From: DRPN01 sp964383915 | GTDB taxonomy: Bacteria > Bacteroidota > Bacteroidia > Bacteroidales > VadinHA17 | Reading direction: 5' to 3' | NCBI GenBank assembly: GCA_964383915.1 | Contig: CAYLJE010000001.1 | Coordinates: 1 to 64,000 of the forward strand | DNA length: 64,000 nt | Part shown: positions 8,880 through 17,778 of the stretch, in pieces | Position numbering within the stretch: the stretch's first letter is position 1 | Layout of the letters: the number at the start of each line of letters is the position of its first letter | The notes under the pieces: generated by a model | What the model was told of the DNA's origin: nothing | Seen by the model: only the letters and a program-made list of their open reading frames with translations | Database searches by the model: none | Position numbers and translations under genes: made by a program

Positions 8880-9962
8880 TTATTTTCTCTTCTTCCCGGT
8901 AAGAAGTTTGACAAAAACACAATATACAGGCAGATGGTCACTTACGCCACCAAAATAAATAGGACCTGCATACGTGCGGTTGGGGACTTTCCTGCCTGCT
9001 TTGGGATTATCGTACAACATCCATTCTTCTGAAAAAATATGACCTCCCTGATAATTCGTGTGCCATCCCTTTGTATCCTGCAGAAAAGGATAAGAGACAA
9101 TGATTTGGTCCAGCATATCCCAATGACCTTTATAACTGTATGTTCCAGTATCATGCAGGTTATGAAGATCGTACATTAGATTGTATAAATCACGCCGTCC
9201 GATATTCTTTCGCTTATTGGTGGCATTGAGCATTTGCATGATACTCATATTGGTAGGTTCATCATTAAAATCTCCCATAATCAGGATGCGGGCTTCGGGC
9301 TCAAAATTCAGGATCGAATCCACTGTACGTCGTAATACCACCGCAGAGTAAACCCTTTTTTGTTCGGTGGCCTTAACTCCTCCATATCGGGATTTCCAGT
9401 GGTTTACAAAAAGATGCAGGGTCTCTCCACCCGCTTTTCCTTTTACATACAGGATATTCCGGACTTTCATGGTATCATGTGGAAAATGAATGGAGATAGA
9501 ACGATGGGTAATGGTCTTAAAAGTTTCTTTTTTATATAACAAGGCCACATCAATTCCACGAAGGTCAGGGCTGTCTTCATGTACGATTCCGTAGTCTGTT
9601 TTTTTCAATTTCCCTGTATGAACCAGGTCTTTCAGTACGGTAAGGTTTTCGACTTCGCTCAAGCCAATGAGGTCGGGTAATTTGTGGGGTGTTACATCCG
9701 TAATTACTTTGGAAATATCTTTGAGTTTTTTTTCATAACGTACCGGGGTCCAATGCTCCTGTCCCGAAGGAGTGAATTCATCATCCCTTGTTTTCGGGTC
9801 ATTGATGGTGTCAAAAAGGTTTTCCGTATTATAAAACATAACCACCAGTCTTGGAGGTTGCTTAGCCTGCAATGAATAGTGACCCGTAAAGAGAAACACG
9901 ACGATTAAAACCAGTTTTATCAAGAAATCTTTCGTTATTTTCATCTGTTTACTATTTTTCAT
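8880..9962 (-). CDS. Secreted endonuclease/exonuclease/phosphatase-family protein
   Basis: The protein has 360 residues with an N-terminal hydrophobic export signal (about residues 12-33, 'LVLIVVFLFTGHYSLQA'). The EEP fold is shown by 'MFYNTENLFD', 'LIGLSEVENL' (Glu103 as metal ligand), 'LIMGDFNDEP' and the catalytic 'VSDHLPVY' near the C terminus. Members cleave phosphodiester or phosphomonoester bonds in nucleic acids, inositol phosphates or sphingomyelin. Being exported, it may scavenge phosphate or nucleic acid outside the cytoplasm. The start is set by a 4-base ATGA overlap with the preceding SirB1-like gene, implying translational coupling. The fold is certain; the substrate is not. Confidence 0.85.
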   Translation of the reverse strand: MKNSKQMKITKDFLIKLVLIVVFLFTGHYSLQAKQPPRLVVMFYNTENLFDTINDPKTRDDEFTPSGQEHWTPVRYEKKLKDISKVITDVTPHKLPDLIGLSEVENLTVLKDLVHTGKLKKTDYGIVHEDSPDLRGIDVALLYKKETFKTITHRSISIHFPHDTMKVRNILYVKGKAGGETLHLFVNHWKSRYGGVKATEQKRVYSAVVLRRTVDSILNFEPEARILIMGDFNDEPTNMSIMQMLNATNKRKNIGRRDLYNLMYDLHNLHDTGTYSYKGHWDMLDQIIVSYPFLQDTKGWHTNYQGGHIFSEEWMLYDNPKAGRKVPNRTYAGPIYFGGVSDHLPVYCVFVKLLTGKKRK

Positions 9963-10858
9963 GGTCTGTGGTTTTTGATAAAGTCAAGGATATCCTTATA
10001 AAGAATCACTTTTTCCGGCGTGTTATGTTTTTTAAAAGCAAAAATCAGGTTATTCACCATTCGTCCAATGGTTTCCATTGGAGAACAGGGTAAATAATAT
10101 TGTGGCTCGAGGGGAGTATTGTTTAGCTGTTTCAGATAAGTTTCAATTTCATGGATTCCTACCACCGACCCTTTCTGTACCATGCTTATGTAAAAAAGGA
10201 TATCTTCCGGCCCCGTGACCGGTTTTTGGCTGGCGGCTACCACAGGATCTATATAAGCCAGGATAAATTGACCGGGAAGGTTAACTCCTTTTATAGGCAG
10301 TTTCAGGCGCCGTGCAATTTCCTCGTAGATAATTGCTATAGATACGGGGTTTCCTTTTTTGCTTTCCAAAACCACATTGATAAAATTATTTTGAGGAGAA
10401 AAATAATCACCTTTGTTTGGACCCAGTTTATATATATCATAAAGAATGTGATTGATGATCCGTACCTTCTCCAGGGCTGTCAGTTGATCATTCAGTTCGA
10501 TCCAGACATCTTTCTTAATTTTTTCTATTTTATCTTCCAGGGGTATATAAGACAGGTTGGGATATTGCGTACGGGCGATCAGGTATGCTCCTTTCAGCAA
10601 ACTCGGTTGATCCTCCTGGAGCCACAAGTATAGTTCTTCTTTCAGTGCATTTAGCTGGATATTATGAATAATGGACTCCAGACGTTCCTGAACCAGATCA
10701 TTAAATGATATTTCCCACTCTTTTTCAAGGTGAGGTATGACCTCTTCACCGATATCAATCAGATATTTTGATACTTCTTCAAAGACAGTTAAATCGGGGT
10801 CATCCAGAAGCTGTATCAGTGCTTTGATTTTAGGGTTGTTATCTTTTTGTGTTTCCAT
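9959..10858 (-). CDS. SirB1/transglutaminase-like family protein
   Basis: This 299-residue cytoplasmic-looking protein carries the SirB1-N/Transglut_core2 signature: 'KGNPVSIAIIYEEIARRL' followed by 'LPIKGVNLPGQFILAYID'. SirB1-family proteins resemble transglutaminases but lack a confirmed catalytic Cys-His pair, and their function is not settled. The N-terminal 100 residues are helical and acidic ('LDDPDLTVFEEVSKYL') and resemble HEAT-like repeats. It is coupled to the EEP-fold gene by ATGA and lies 4 bases after the nucleoside phosphorylase. No function can be assigned from context. Confidence 0.75.
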   Translation of the reverse strand: METQKDNNPKIKALIQLLDDPDLTVFEEVSKYLIDIGEEVIPHLEKEWEISFNDLVQERLESIIHNIQLNALKEELYLWLQEDQPSLLKGAYLIARTQYPNLSYIPLEDKIEKIKKDVWIELNDQLTALEKVRIINHILYDIYKLGPNKGDYFSPQNNFINVVLESKKGNPVSIAIIYEEIARRLKLPIKGVNLPGQFILAYIDPVVAASQKPVTGPEDILFYISMVQKGSVVGIHEIETYLKQLNNTPLEPQYYLPCSPMETIGRMVNNLIFAFKKHNTPEKVILYKDILDFIKNHRP

Positions 10859-10862
10859 AGCT

Positions 10863-11741
10863 TCAAGCGGTTAGTTTGTTTAACACAAAATTGATTAAAC
10901 GTTGCATTAACGGCTCATAATGATCATTTGTTTCTTTGGTCACCCGGTTGGCGATAATGGCACACAGTGTGATGGCTTTGTGTCCCAACAGCCTGGATAA
11001 ACCATATAGTGCCGAACTTTCCATTTCATAGTTGGTAATTCTTTCTCCCCGATAAGAAAAATTCTCAATTTTACGATTCATTTCAGGATCAGCCAGTAGG
11101 ATACGTAACTGACGTCCCTGAGGGCCGTAAAACCCAGGTGCCGAAATGGTAACTCCCTGTTTTACTTCATCGCCTGATATTTTTGTAATCAAATCTTCCG
11201 ATGCAGCTATTACATAGGGAGTATTCCAAATTTCAGGCCAATGCACTTGCTTCATAAAGGAATCTATAAATAATTTATCCGATATAGAATCTAAACCATG
11301 GTAAAAATACATCATGCCGTCAAAACCCATCGCTTTCTGTGTCATTAAAAATGAATTAACAGGGATCTCTGGCAGTAATGATCCGGAGGTTCCGATACGT
11401 ACCAGGGTGAGTGTCCGGTGTTTTTGTTTCTCCATTCGTTGCCTGAAATCAATATTCGCCAATGCATCCAACTCATTCATTACAATATCAATATTGTCTG
11501 TTCCTATGCCTGTTGAGATAACCGAGATCCTTTTTTTATGAAAATAGCCCGTATGGGTTACAAACTCCCGGTTATGCTTTTTTAATTCTATGGAATCAAA
11601 AAAAGAAGATACCAGGGGAACTCTTCCCGGGTCTCCTACCAGGATAATCAGATCGGCAATATCCTCCGGTTTCAAGTGCAGATGATAGATGTATCCTTCC
11701 TTATCCAGTATAAGTTCCGATGCTTCAAATATCTTTTTCAT
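10863..11741 (-). CDS. Nucleoside (uridine-type) phosphorylase
   Basis: This PNP/UDP-family enzyme splits nucleosides with phosphate into a base and ribose-1-phosphate. I place the start at 11741 ('MKKIFEASELIL'), giving 292 residues. A longer in-frame start at 11789 exists, but a TAATTTTG promoter box on the minus strand (11769-11776) lies inside that extension. Family marks are 'LVGDPGRVPLV', 'ISTGIGTDNIDIV', 'RIGTSGSLLPEIP' (phosphate binding) and 'YEMESSALYGLSRLLG' (ribose-binding Glu-Met-Glu). The family resembles uridine phosphorylase, but the base preference is not certain. It is the first gene of a run ending in uvrB. Confidence 0.87.
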   Translation of the reverse strand: MKKIFEASELILDKEGYIYHLHLKPEDIADLIILVGDPGRVPLVSSFFDSIELKKHNREFVTHTGYFHKKRISVISTGIGTDNIDIVMNELDALANIDFRQRMEKQKHRTLTLVRIGTSGSLLPEIPVNSFLMTQKAMGFDGMMYFYHGLDSISDKLFIDSFMKQVHWPEIWNTPYVIAASEDLITKISGDEVKQGVTISAPGFYGPQGRQLRILLADPEMNRKIENFSYRGERITNYEMESSALYGLSRLLGHKAITLCAIIANRVTKETNDHYEPLMQRLINFVLNKLTA

Positions 11742-11768
11742 TCTATTTTTAAAAGGGTTAAAATTATT

Positions 11769-11776
11769 CAAAATTA
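11769..11776 (-). promoter_or_regulatory. Candidate -7 box for the phosphorylase-uvrB operon
   Basis: CAAAATTA on the plus strand reads TAATTTTG on the minus strand, matching TAnnTTTG, 27 bases before the ATG at 11741. No convincing -33 TTTG is seen at the right spacing. Confidence 0.4.
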
Positions 11777-11856
11777 CCCATCCTTCCAAAAACTGTTTTT
11801 CTATATGGTATATATTTTATTATTTAGAAAAACGAGTGAATATGATAACATTATGT

Positions 11857-11864
11857 TAGATTTG
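11857..11864 (+). promoter_or_regulatory. Candidate -7 box upstream of the DUF5916 gene
   Basis: TAGATTTG matches TAnnTTTG in the divergent intergenic region, about 110 bases before the ATG at 11977. No matching -33 box was found, so the call is weak. Confidence 0.3.
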
Positions 11865-11976
11865 CAGACTTGTTTTGAGAGCAAAATTAGATAAATAAAA
11901 TCAAAGAGGGAATAATCTGGTTTTATTGTTTGTCAAATAAAAATGACTGGTGGCAGAATAATGTAGAATTCAAGGG

Positions 11977-14448
11977 ATGGAAAAGATACAATTTATTTTT
12001 CTGATATTTTTTTTTACAGAATTAATTTCTGTATATGGTTCTGGGATTAATCCGGTAGAGACACGTAAGTCTTTGACAGCCATTAAAGTGTCTGTTCCTC
12101 CAAAAATTGACGGGATACTGGATGATCCTTGTTGGCAGGAGGCGCCTGTTGCCGGAAATTTTATTCAATATGCTCCATACAATGGCAGGCCGGCTACTTT
12201 CCCAACGAAGGTCAAAGTCGTTTATGATGATAAGGCTCTCTATATTTCAGCCGAAATGTATGATCCTCATCCGGATAGTATTCTCCACGAGTTGGGAAAG
12301 AGAGATGCCGACAGAAATATTCAGTCGGATAATTTTAGTGTGGATCTGAATCCTTTTCATGACGGAGTAAACGGAGAGACATTTAAATTATCTGCCTCCG
12401 GTGTACAAACCGATCTCAAACGCAGTCCGTCAGTACGTCACGGAAGAGATATGAATTGGGATGCTGTTTGGCAAAGCGCTGTTAAAATTAATAAAAATGG
12501 CTGGGTCGCTGAGATGAAAATACCGTACTCTGCCATTCGTTTCTCGAAAGTAGATACAGCAGTCTGGGGAATCAACTTTTGGCGGGAAATCAAGCGTTAC
12601 CAGGAATATTCTTCATGGAACCGGGTGGACCGCGTAGTAGGAAACAGTTTTAATTATATGGGGGATCTGGTGGGTATCCATTCCATAAATCCTCCTTTGC
12701 GCTTGTCTGTTACTCCTTATGTTTCGGGATATCTTCAGAACTATTCAGAGACCGGAGGGTGGACAAATACATACAATGGAGGAATGGATCTGCGATACGG
12801 TATTAACGAAAGCTTTACGCTGGATATGACACTTATTCCTGATTTTGGTCAGGTACAATCGGATGATAAAATATTGAACCTTTCCCCGTTTGAGGTGAAA
12901 TATAACGAAAAGCGTCAGTTTTTTACCGAAGGGACCGAGTTGTTTAACAAAGGAGGCATCTTTTATTCCCGTAGGATCGGTGGGAGACCGAATGAATATG
13001 ATAGCGCATACAGTGTTTTGGCTCCTGACGAAACGGTGGTTACCAATCCTGAAGAAACGCAACTGATAAATGCTACCAAAGTATCAGGGCGAAACAAAAA
13101 CGGTTTAGGTATCGGGATATTCAATGCTGTAACAGAAAATATGTATGCGCTCATTAAAGATAATGAAACGGGGAAAGAAAGAAGATTACGGACCCAGCCG
13201 ATAGCTAATTATAATATGGTTGTTTTGGATCAGAGCCTGAAAAATAATTCATACCTGAGCCTGGAGAACACCAATGTTTACCGGTTTGCCCCCAAAGATG
13301 AATATAATTATACAGCCAATGTGACAGCTACTGATTTCCTGTTTAAGGAAAAAACCAATAAATATTCTGTAGGAGGGCAGGTCGCTCTGAGCCAGAAGTA
13401 TTATGATTCACTGGACACACAACTGGGTCACCGAATTTCCTTAAAGGGTGGGAAAACCGGCGGCATTTTCAGAGCTGAGTATCAAATGACACTCATGAGT
13501 GATACGTATGATCCGAACGATATGGGTTATCTGAGACATAATAATGAAATCTCTCATGAGTTGTCTTTTAGTTATAATATGTACAGGCCAAAAGGAATAT
13601 TCCTGAGTTCACGGAATGAACTTAATTTTGAATATAGTGGAATTTATAATCCACGTGCCTTCTCTAACTTTCAGGTTTCATTAAATTCTTTTAACCAGTT
13701 TAAGAATTACTGGTTTGTCGGCGGGAGATTGAAATATTCACCCCTGGGGGAAGATGATTATTTCGAACCGCGGGTACCTGGCTGGTTTTACCATACCGGT
13801 CAGAAAGGCAATATAGATGTTTTTGCCATGACCAATCGTAATAAAGCTTTTTCAATGGGGATGCATGCCAATGCAGGAGGTGAGTTTACCAACTATAAAC
13901 AAAGATATTTCGGATTCAGTTTGTCGCCTACATACCGTATAAGTCAACGGTTTCAGTTATCACACGATTTTGAATTTAGCAGGAGAATCCGGGATATCGG
14001 ATATGTTGAAAGAAATGAATCCCAGGATTCAATCTGGTTTGGCATGAGAAACGGGACCACCGTGTCAAATACTTTCACTACGAGTTATATTTTTACCCGT
14101 GATATTTATTTGTCTTTCCGTGTGAGACACTATTGGTCCATGATAGATTATTCGGATACATATTATTTGTTGAAATCTGATGGTAATATAGATAAATCAA
14201 ACTATCAGGGATCCCATAATATCAACTATAATGCATTTACCATTGACATGGATTTTGTCTGGCGTTTTGCGCCCGGCAGTGAAATGTCTTTGGTATGGAA
14301 GAATTCTGTTTATTCAAGCGGAACAGAACTTATTCCTAATTATGCTGATAATCTCGGGAATGTTTTTTCTTCTCCCCAGGTAAATAGTTTTTCACTGAAA
14401 ATTTTATATTATCTCGATTTTCAAAGTCTGAGAAAAAATATTAGTTAG
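11977..14448 (+). CDS. DUF5916 protein with CBM9-like domain (outer membrane)
   Basis: This is an 823-residue exported protein with a signal peptide (about residues 1-21). Residues about 30-225 form a carbohydrate-binding-family-9-like domain: 'PPKIDGILDDPCWQEAP', 'VKVVYDDKALYISAEMYD' and 'VAEMKIPYSAIRFS'. The rest, from about 240, is the DUF5916 region, rich in aromatic beta strands and probably a membrane barrel ('FGQVQSDDKILNLSPFEVKY', 'EKRQFFTEGTELF'). Such proteins are common in Bacteroidota, where they are often labelled hydrolases or surface proteins without proven activity. The gene is divergent from the phosphorylase operon and 33 bases before a DUF4293 gene. Confidence 0.82.
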   Translation: MEKIQFIFLIFFFTELISVYGSGINPVETRKSLTAIKVSVPPKIDGILDDPCWQEAPVAGNFIQYAPYNGRPATFPTKVKVVYDDKALYISAEMYDPHPDSILHELGKRDADRNIQSDNFSVDLNPFHDGVNGETFKLSASGVQTDLKRSPSVRHGRDMNWDAVWQSAVKINKNGWVAEMKIPYSAIRFSKVDTAVWGINFWREIKRYQEYSSWNRVDRVVGNSFNYMGDLVGIHSINPPLRLSVTPYVSGYLQNYSETGGWTNTYNGGMDLRYGINESFTLDMTLIPDFGQVQSDDKILNLSPFEVKYNEKRQFFTEGTELFNKGGIFYSRRIGGRPNEYDSAYSVLAPDETVVTNPEETQLINATKVSGRNKNGLGIGIFNAVTENMYALIKDNETGKERRLRTQPIANYNMVVLDQSLKNNSYLSLENTNVYRFAPKDEYNYTANVTATDFLFKEKTNKYSVGGQVALSQKYYDSLDTQLGHRISLKGGKTGGIFRAEYQMTLMSDTYDPNDMGYLRHNNEISHELSFSYNMYRPKGIFLSSRNELNFEYSGIYNPRAFSNFQVSLNSFNQFKNYWFVGGRLKYSPLGEDDYFEPRVPGWFYHTGQKGNIDVFAMTNRNKAFSMGMHANAGGEFTNYKQRYFGFSLSPTYRISQRFQLSHDFEFSRRIRDIGYVERNESQDSIWFGMRNGTTVSNTFTTSYIFTRDIYLSFRVRHYWSMIDYSDTYYLLKSDGNIDKSNYQGSHNINYNAFTIDMDFVWRFAPGSEMSLVWKNSVYSSGTELIPNYADNLGNVFSSPQVNSFSLKILYYLDFQSLRKNIS

Positions 14449-14481
14449 TATCTTTGTGTCTGGTTGTAAAAACATTAAATT

Positions 14482-14940
14482 ATGATTCAACGCATACAGA
14501 CATTGTATCTTTTTTTATCCGTGTTATTCCTCGGATTCATGTTTGCTTTTCCTTATACTCTTTTTATTGATCAGAATACGATAGCTTATGTGTTTGATTT
14601 TTTTGGTGTATATAAGCTGGAGGCAGGGACCAGGATCATGGGAGTTCTGCCTCTGGAGATACTTATCTCAGTCGTGTTTCTTATCAATCTGATCACTATT
14701 TTTCTTTTTAAAAACCGGATTCTGCAGATGCGTCTTTGTGTTTTTAATATGTTACTGATGTTAGGGATATTGGTGCTTTCCGGGTACTACATTACTTATA
14801 TAAAAAAACAGTTGAATGCGCAGGTGTATTACAAGATTACACTTCTGTTACCGCTGATCAGTTTATTGTTTACCTGGTTGTCATTCAGGAATATAAGAAA
14901 AGACGAATTACTTATTCGTTCTGTGGACAGGATCAGATAA
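14482..14940 (+). CDS. DUF4293 membrane protein
   Basis: This small inner-membrane protein of 152 residues has four predicted helices: about 7-27, near 55-75, near 83-103 and near 118-138. It begins with the typical 'MIQRIQTLYLFLSVLF' and ends with a basic tail 'RNIRKDELLIRSVDRIR', both marks of DUF4293. The family is restricted to Bacteroidota and has no known function. The last 8 bases overlap the 3' end of the convergent pyrI gene. Confidence 0.85.
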   Translation: MIQRIQTLYLFLSVLFLGFMFAFPYTLFIDQNTIAYVFDFFGVYKLEAGTRIMGVLPLEILISVVFLINLITIFLFKNRILQMRLCVFNMLLMLGILVLSGYYITYIKKQLNAQVYYKITLLLPLISLLFTWLSFRNIRKDELLIRSVDRIR

Positions 14941-15391
14941 TCGTCAGATGTTCCTCGTCAGTTATTTTTTCGCAGTATAGACACTTGAGTCGCAATGGTT
15001 TTTTTGAGATAATCTTGAATTTTGTTTTTACCGATTCATGGTTGGTGATGCAGGTGGGATTGAAACATCGTGCAATACCCTCTATATAATCGGGGATGGT
15101 CAATTCATGTTTTTCAACCACTTCATAGTTCCGTATAATATTAAGCCTGGCATCCGGAGCTACCAGGGCGATCTTGTTGATTTCTTCTTCTGTAAAATAA
15201 ATATCGGAAACCTTGATAATAGCCTTCCGGCCAAATTTTTTACTTTCCAGATTGGTGCCAAACGTGACTTGGTTCTGTATGTTTTCCAGACCTAGGATAT
15301 TAATTACGGTAAACAAATTATCTGCGGGAATATGATCGATCACGGTTCCGTTTTTAATTGCACTGACACTTAGTTGTTTTGTTTTTCCCAT
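14933..15391 (-). CDS. pyrI: Aspartate carbamoyltransferase regulatory subunit
   Basis: PyrI is the allosteric subunit that binds CTP and ATP and links PyrB trimers in aspartate carbamoyltransferase, the first committed step of pyrimidine synthesis. The 152 residues fit the family. The nucleotide-binding part includes 'NGTVIDHIPADNLFTVINIL'. The zinc domain holds Cys109, Cys114, Cys137 and Cys140 in 'CFNPTC' and 'CLYC'. It lies 10 bases after pyrB in the same operon. Confidence 0.97.
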   Translation of the reverse strand: MGKTKQLSVSAIKNGTVIDHIPADNLFTVINILGLENIQNQVTFGTNLESKKFGRKAIIKVSDIYFTEEEINKIALVAPDARLNIIRNYEVVEKHELTIPDYIEGIARCFNPTCITNHESVKTKFKIISKKPLRLKCLYCEKITDEEHLTII

Positions 15392-15401
15392 ATTTGAATA
15401 T

Positions 15402-16319
15402 TTAAACCACGTTCAAAATAGAGGCAATGATGGCCTGTCGTATATAGACACCGTTCAGGGCCTGTTCAAAATAATAGGCTTTGGGGTTATTGTCCACGTC
15501 GTTATCAATTTCATTTACCCGTGGCAACGGATGAAGTATCCGCAGGTTTTCTTTTGTATTTTTTAACATCTCATTTCGAAGAACATATACGTTTTTGACT
15601 TTTTCATATTCCAGAGGATCGGAAAACCTTTCCCGTTGCACACGGGTCATGTAAACAATATCAGCTCTTGAGATAATATCAGTGAAGTCATAGTGTTCAT
15701 AGTATTTCAGCCCTTTCTTATCTAAGATCAGCTTGTATTCATCCGGTAATCGCAATTCACCGGGAGAAATGAAATTAAAGGTTGTATTATAGTTAGATAA
15801 GGCGATAATCAATGAATGGACAGTCCTTCCGTATTTCAGGTCACCAACCATAAAAACATTCAATCCATCGAGTTTTCCCTGGGTTTTTTGGATAGAATAC
15901 AGGTCCAGGAGTGTTTGTGTAGGATGTTGGTTGGCCCCGTCTCCGGCATTAATGACAGGTACAGGAGATACTTCACTGGCATACCGGGCACTGCCTTCAA
16001 TAGAATGTCGTATGATGATCAGATCTGAGTAATTACTTACAGTCAGAATGGTGTCTTTTAACGATTCGCCTTTGGTGATACTGGACGTCCCGGAATCTGC
16101 GAAACCGATAACCCTGCCCCCCAGACGTTTCACTGCACTCTCAAAACTTAAACGGGTACGGGTAGAGGGCTCAAAAAAAAGGGAAGCAATCACTTTGCTT
16201 TCCAATATCTTACCGGGAGGATCTGTTTCGAAACGATTTGCTGTCTGAAGAATCTGTTCAATTTCTTCAGGCGAGTAATCATTGATGGATACCAGGCTTT
16301 TGTTTCCCAAAGATTTCAT
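15402..16319 (-). CDS. pyrB: Aspartate carbamoyltransferase catalytic subunit
   Basis: PyrB joins carbamoyl phosphate and L-aspartate to N-carbamoyl-L-aspartate. The 305 residues match the family. The carbamoyl-phosphate site 'FFEPSTRTRLSFESA' (S52-T53-R54-T55-R56) is intact, and 'HPTQTLLDL' and 'LHPLPRVNEID' mark the rest of the active site. It is paired with pyrI in the enterobacterial-type PyrB-PyrI arrangement, so allosteric control by nucleotides is expected. It lies 60 bases after the YigZ-type gene. Confidence 0.98.
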   Translation of the reverse strand: MKSLGNKSLVSINDYSPEEIEQILQTANRFETDPPGKILESKVIASLFFEPSTRTRLSFESAVKRLGGRVIGFADSGTSSITKGESLKDTILTVSNYSDLIIIRHSIEGSARYASEVSPVPVINAGDGANQHPTQTLLDLYSIQKTQGKLDGLNVFMVGDLKYGRTVHSLIIALSNYNTTFNFISPGELRLPDEYKLILDKKGLKYYEHYDFTDIISRADIVYMTRVQRERFSDPLEYEKVKNVYVLRNEMLKNTKENLRILHPLPRVNEIDNDVDNNPKAYYFEQALNGVYIRQAIIASILNVV

Positions 16320-16379
16320 AAGTTTCGTTTAAATAATGTGCGTTAAAATTAATAAATTCCATCCTTTTTAAGGAATCTT

Positions 16380-16997
16380 TCAGCCTGTTTCGTTTTTTTT
16401 GACATTAATTTTTCCTTTTGATAAGAACAGATTTATCATTTTTTCTGTGCTTGTTCTCCTTACTTTAAGCTCTAACCGACAGGATGTTCCAAAATCCTGC
16501 GTCAGAATTGTGAGATGTTCCCTGTTCATTACCTGCATTACAGCATTCATCTGATCATAATCAAAATATAATGTCAGGGTATCTTCTATCACCTTATGGA
16601 TGATTTTCGAATGATTGATTGCATCACGGGCAGCCAGTTTATAGGCATTGAAAAGGCCTCCGGTACCTAGTAATGTGCCACCAAAATATCTTACCACAAC
16701 AATTAAAACTTCATAGAGACCGGCAGAAATGATCTGTCCGAAGATGGGTTTCCCGGCAGTGCCGGAGGGCTCTCCGTCATCACTGTAACGAAACAGATTG
16801 TTCTCAGGATCTAAACGAAAAGCGTAACAGTGATGTCGTGCATCATGATATTCTTTTTTCAGATATCCTATCATCTCTTTCACTTTTGCTTCCGATAAGA
16901 CCGGATAACCAAAAGCCATAAATTTACTGCCCCGGTCTTTGTACTGTCCCGTGGCCGGAGATGCAATGGTTAGATATGTATCACTTTTTTCCTTCAT
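16380..16997 (-). CDS. YigZ/IMPACT-family protein
   Basis: This 205-residue cytoplasmic protein has an N-terminal UPF0029 (IMPACT) domain. The marks are 'DRGSKFMAFGYPV', 'YHDARHHCYAFRL', 'RYSDDGEPSGTAGKPI' and 'VVRYFGGTLLGTGGL'. A C-terminal DUF1949 ferredoxin-like domain begins near residue 140 ('DYDQMNAVMQVMNREHL'). YigZ homologues have been linked to translation regulation, but the role is not settled. It starts 3 bases after the DMT-type gene and precedes pyrB. Confidence 0.9.
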   Translation of the reverse strand: MKEKSDTYLTIASPATGQYKDRGSKFMAFGYPVLSEAKVKEMIGYLKKEYHDARHHCYAFRLDPENNLFRYSDDGEPSGTAGKPIFGQIISAGLYEVLIVVVRYFGGTLLGTGGLFNAYKLAARDAINHSKIIHKVIEDTLTLYFDYDQMNAVMQVMNREHLTILTQDFGTSCRLELKVRRTSTEKMINLFLSKGKINVKKNETG

Positions 16998-17000
16998 TTA

Positions 17001-17525
17001 TCATACGAAGATAATATATATACTGATTAGTGACAATGTAAAACCCACCCAGTTTATCAAATTTAACCGTTCTCTGAAAAACAATACCCCTGTCAAAACC
17101 GTCAAAGCAAGAATACCTGTATTATTGATAGCAAAAATAAGAGAAGTCAGGGCCAGCATGATTCCTGTAATTTTTATCGTGCTAATGCTTTCATGAAAAA
17201 ACAAAATACTAAACGTAATTGGGATGGCAACCGATATCTTGGCAGAAATAGTGCTGATGCCCATGCCGGCTTTTTGTACAGATTTTCCCAGCACACGAAA
17301 CATGACAACAAACAGCATGCCTATGATTAATGCTGATAGCAGCTCCCCGCTCTCCATAGTCAGAACCATTATCATTTCTTTCCTTGTTAGTAAAAACCCA
17401 AGGACGAAAGCAGTCAGATAATTGATGATGATGGCCTGAAAGGTGTTTATCCCTAAACGGTCGTATAACTTGAAGCAAACAACAATTGTTATTCCTGAAA
17501 GAATGCTGAGTAGTAAGAATATCAT
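17001..17525 (-). CDS. DMT-superfamily transporter, internally shortened
   Basis: This is a membrane protein of 174 residues; DMT (EamA) transporters usually have about 280-300 residues and ten helices. The N-terminal half is normal for the family ('LSGITIVVCFKLYDRLGI', then 'AGMGISTISAKISVAIPI' and 'FHESISTIKITGIMLAL'). It then runs directly into the typical last segment ('INNTGILALTVLTGVLFF', 'RERLNLINWVGFTLSLIS'). The middle, about 110 residues or four helices, seems to have been lost in frame. The product would keep about six helices and is probably non-functional, or forms dimers like the small SMR proteins. The substrate is unknown. It lies 3 bases upstream of the YigZ-type gene. Confidence 0.7.
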   Translation of the reverse strand: MIFLLLSILSGITIVVCFKLYDRLGINTFQAIIINYLTAFVLGFLLTRKEMIMVLTMESGELLSALIIGMLFVVMFRVLGKSVQKAGMGISTISAKISVAIPITFSILFFHESISTIKITGIMLALTSLIFAINNTGILALTVLTGVLFFRERLNLINWVGFTLSLISIYIIFV

Positions 17526-17778
17526 AAAAATTGTTTAGATTCCCAAAAATAAAAAAAAGTAAGGAAAGTTGCTTTGATACAATATTTTTCTTCTGGTTTT
17601 ATCAGGCTTACTCTAGGAGGATTGGCTAAACATTTTGCAAAAATCATCTGAAAAATAACCGGAGACAAGAAATATTTATTAAGATTGCATTAGGAAAAAT
17701 ACTATTTAAATGTTTTAGATGATTATTTCCCGGATACTTAAACGATAAAACCTGTGATGAATAAAAATTGTTAAACCC

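Noticed and set aside
10151..10633. Open frame of 160 codons antisense to the SirB1-like gene
   Set aside because: The translated product is Cys/Phe/Tyr-rich without family features and mirrors the coding bias of the real gene.
17701..17778. Possible LacI operator upstream of the regulator gene
   Set aside because: The ttaaacgataaaa stretch is only weakly palindromic and I could not find a second copy near the GH38 start.
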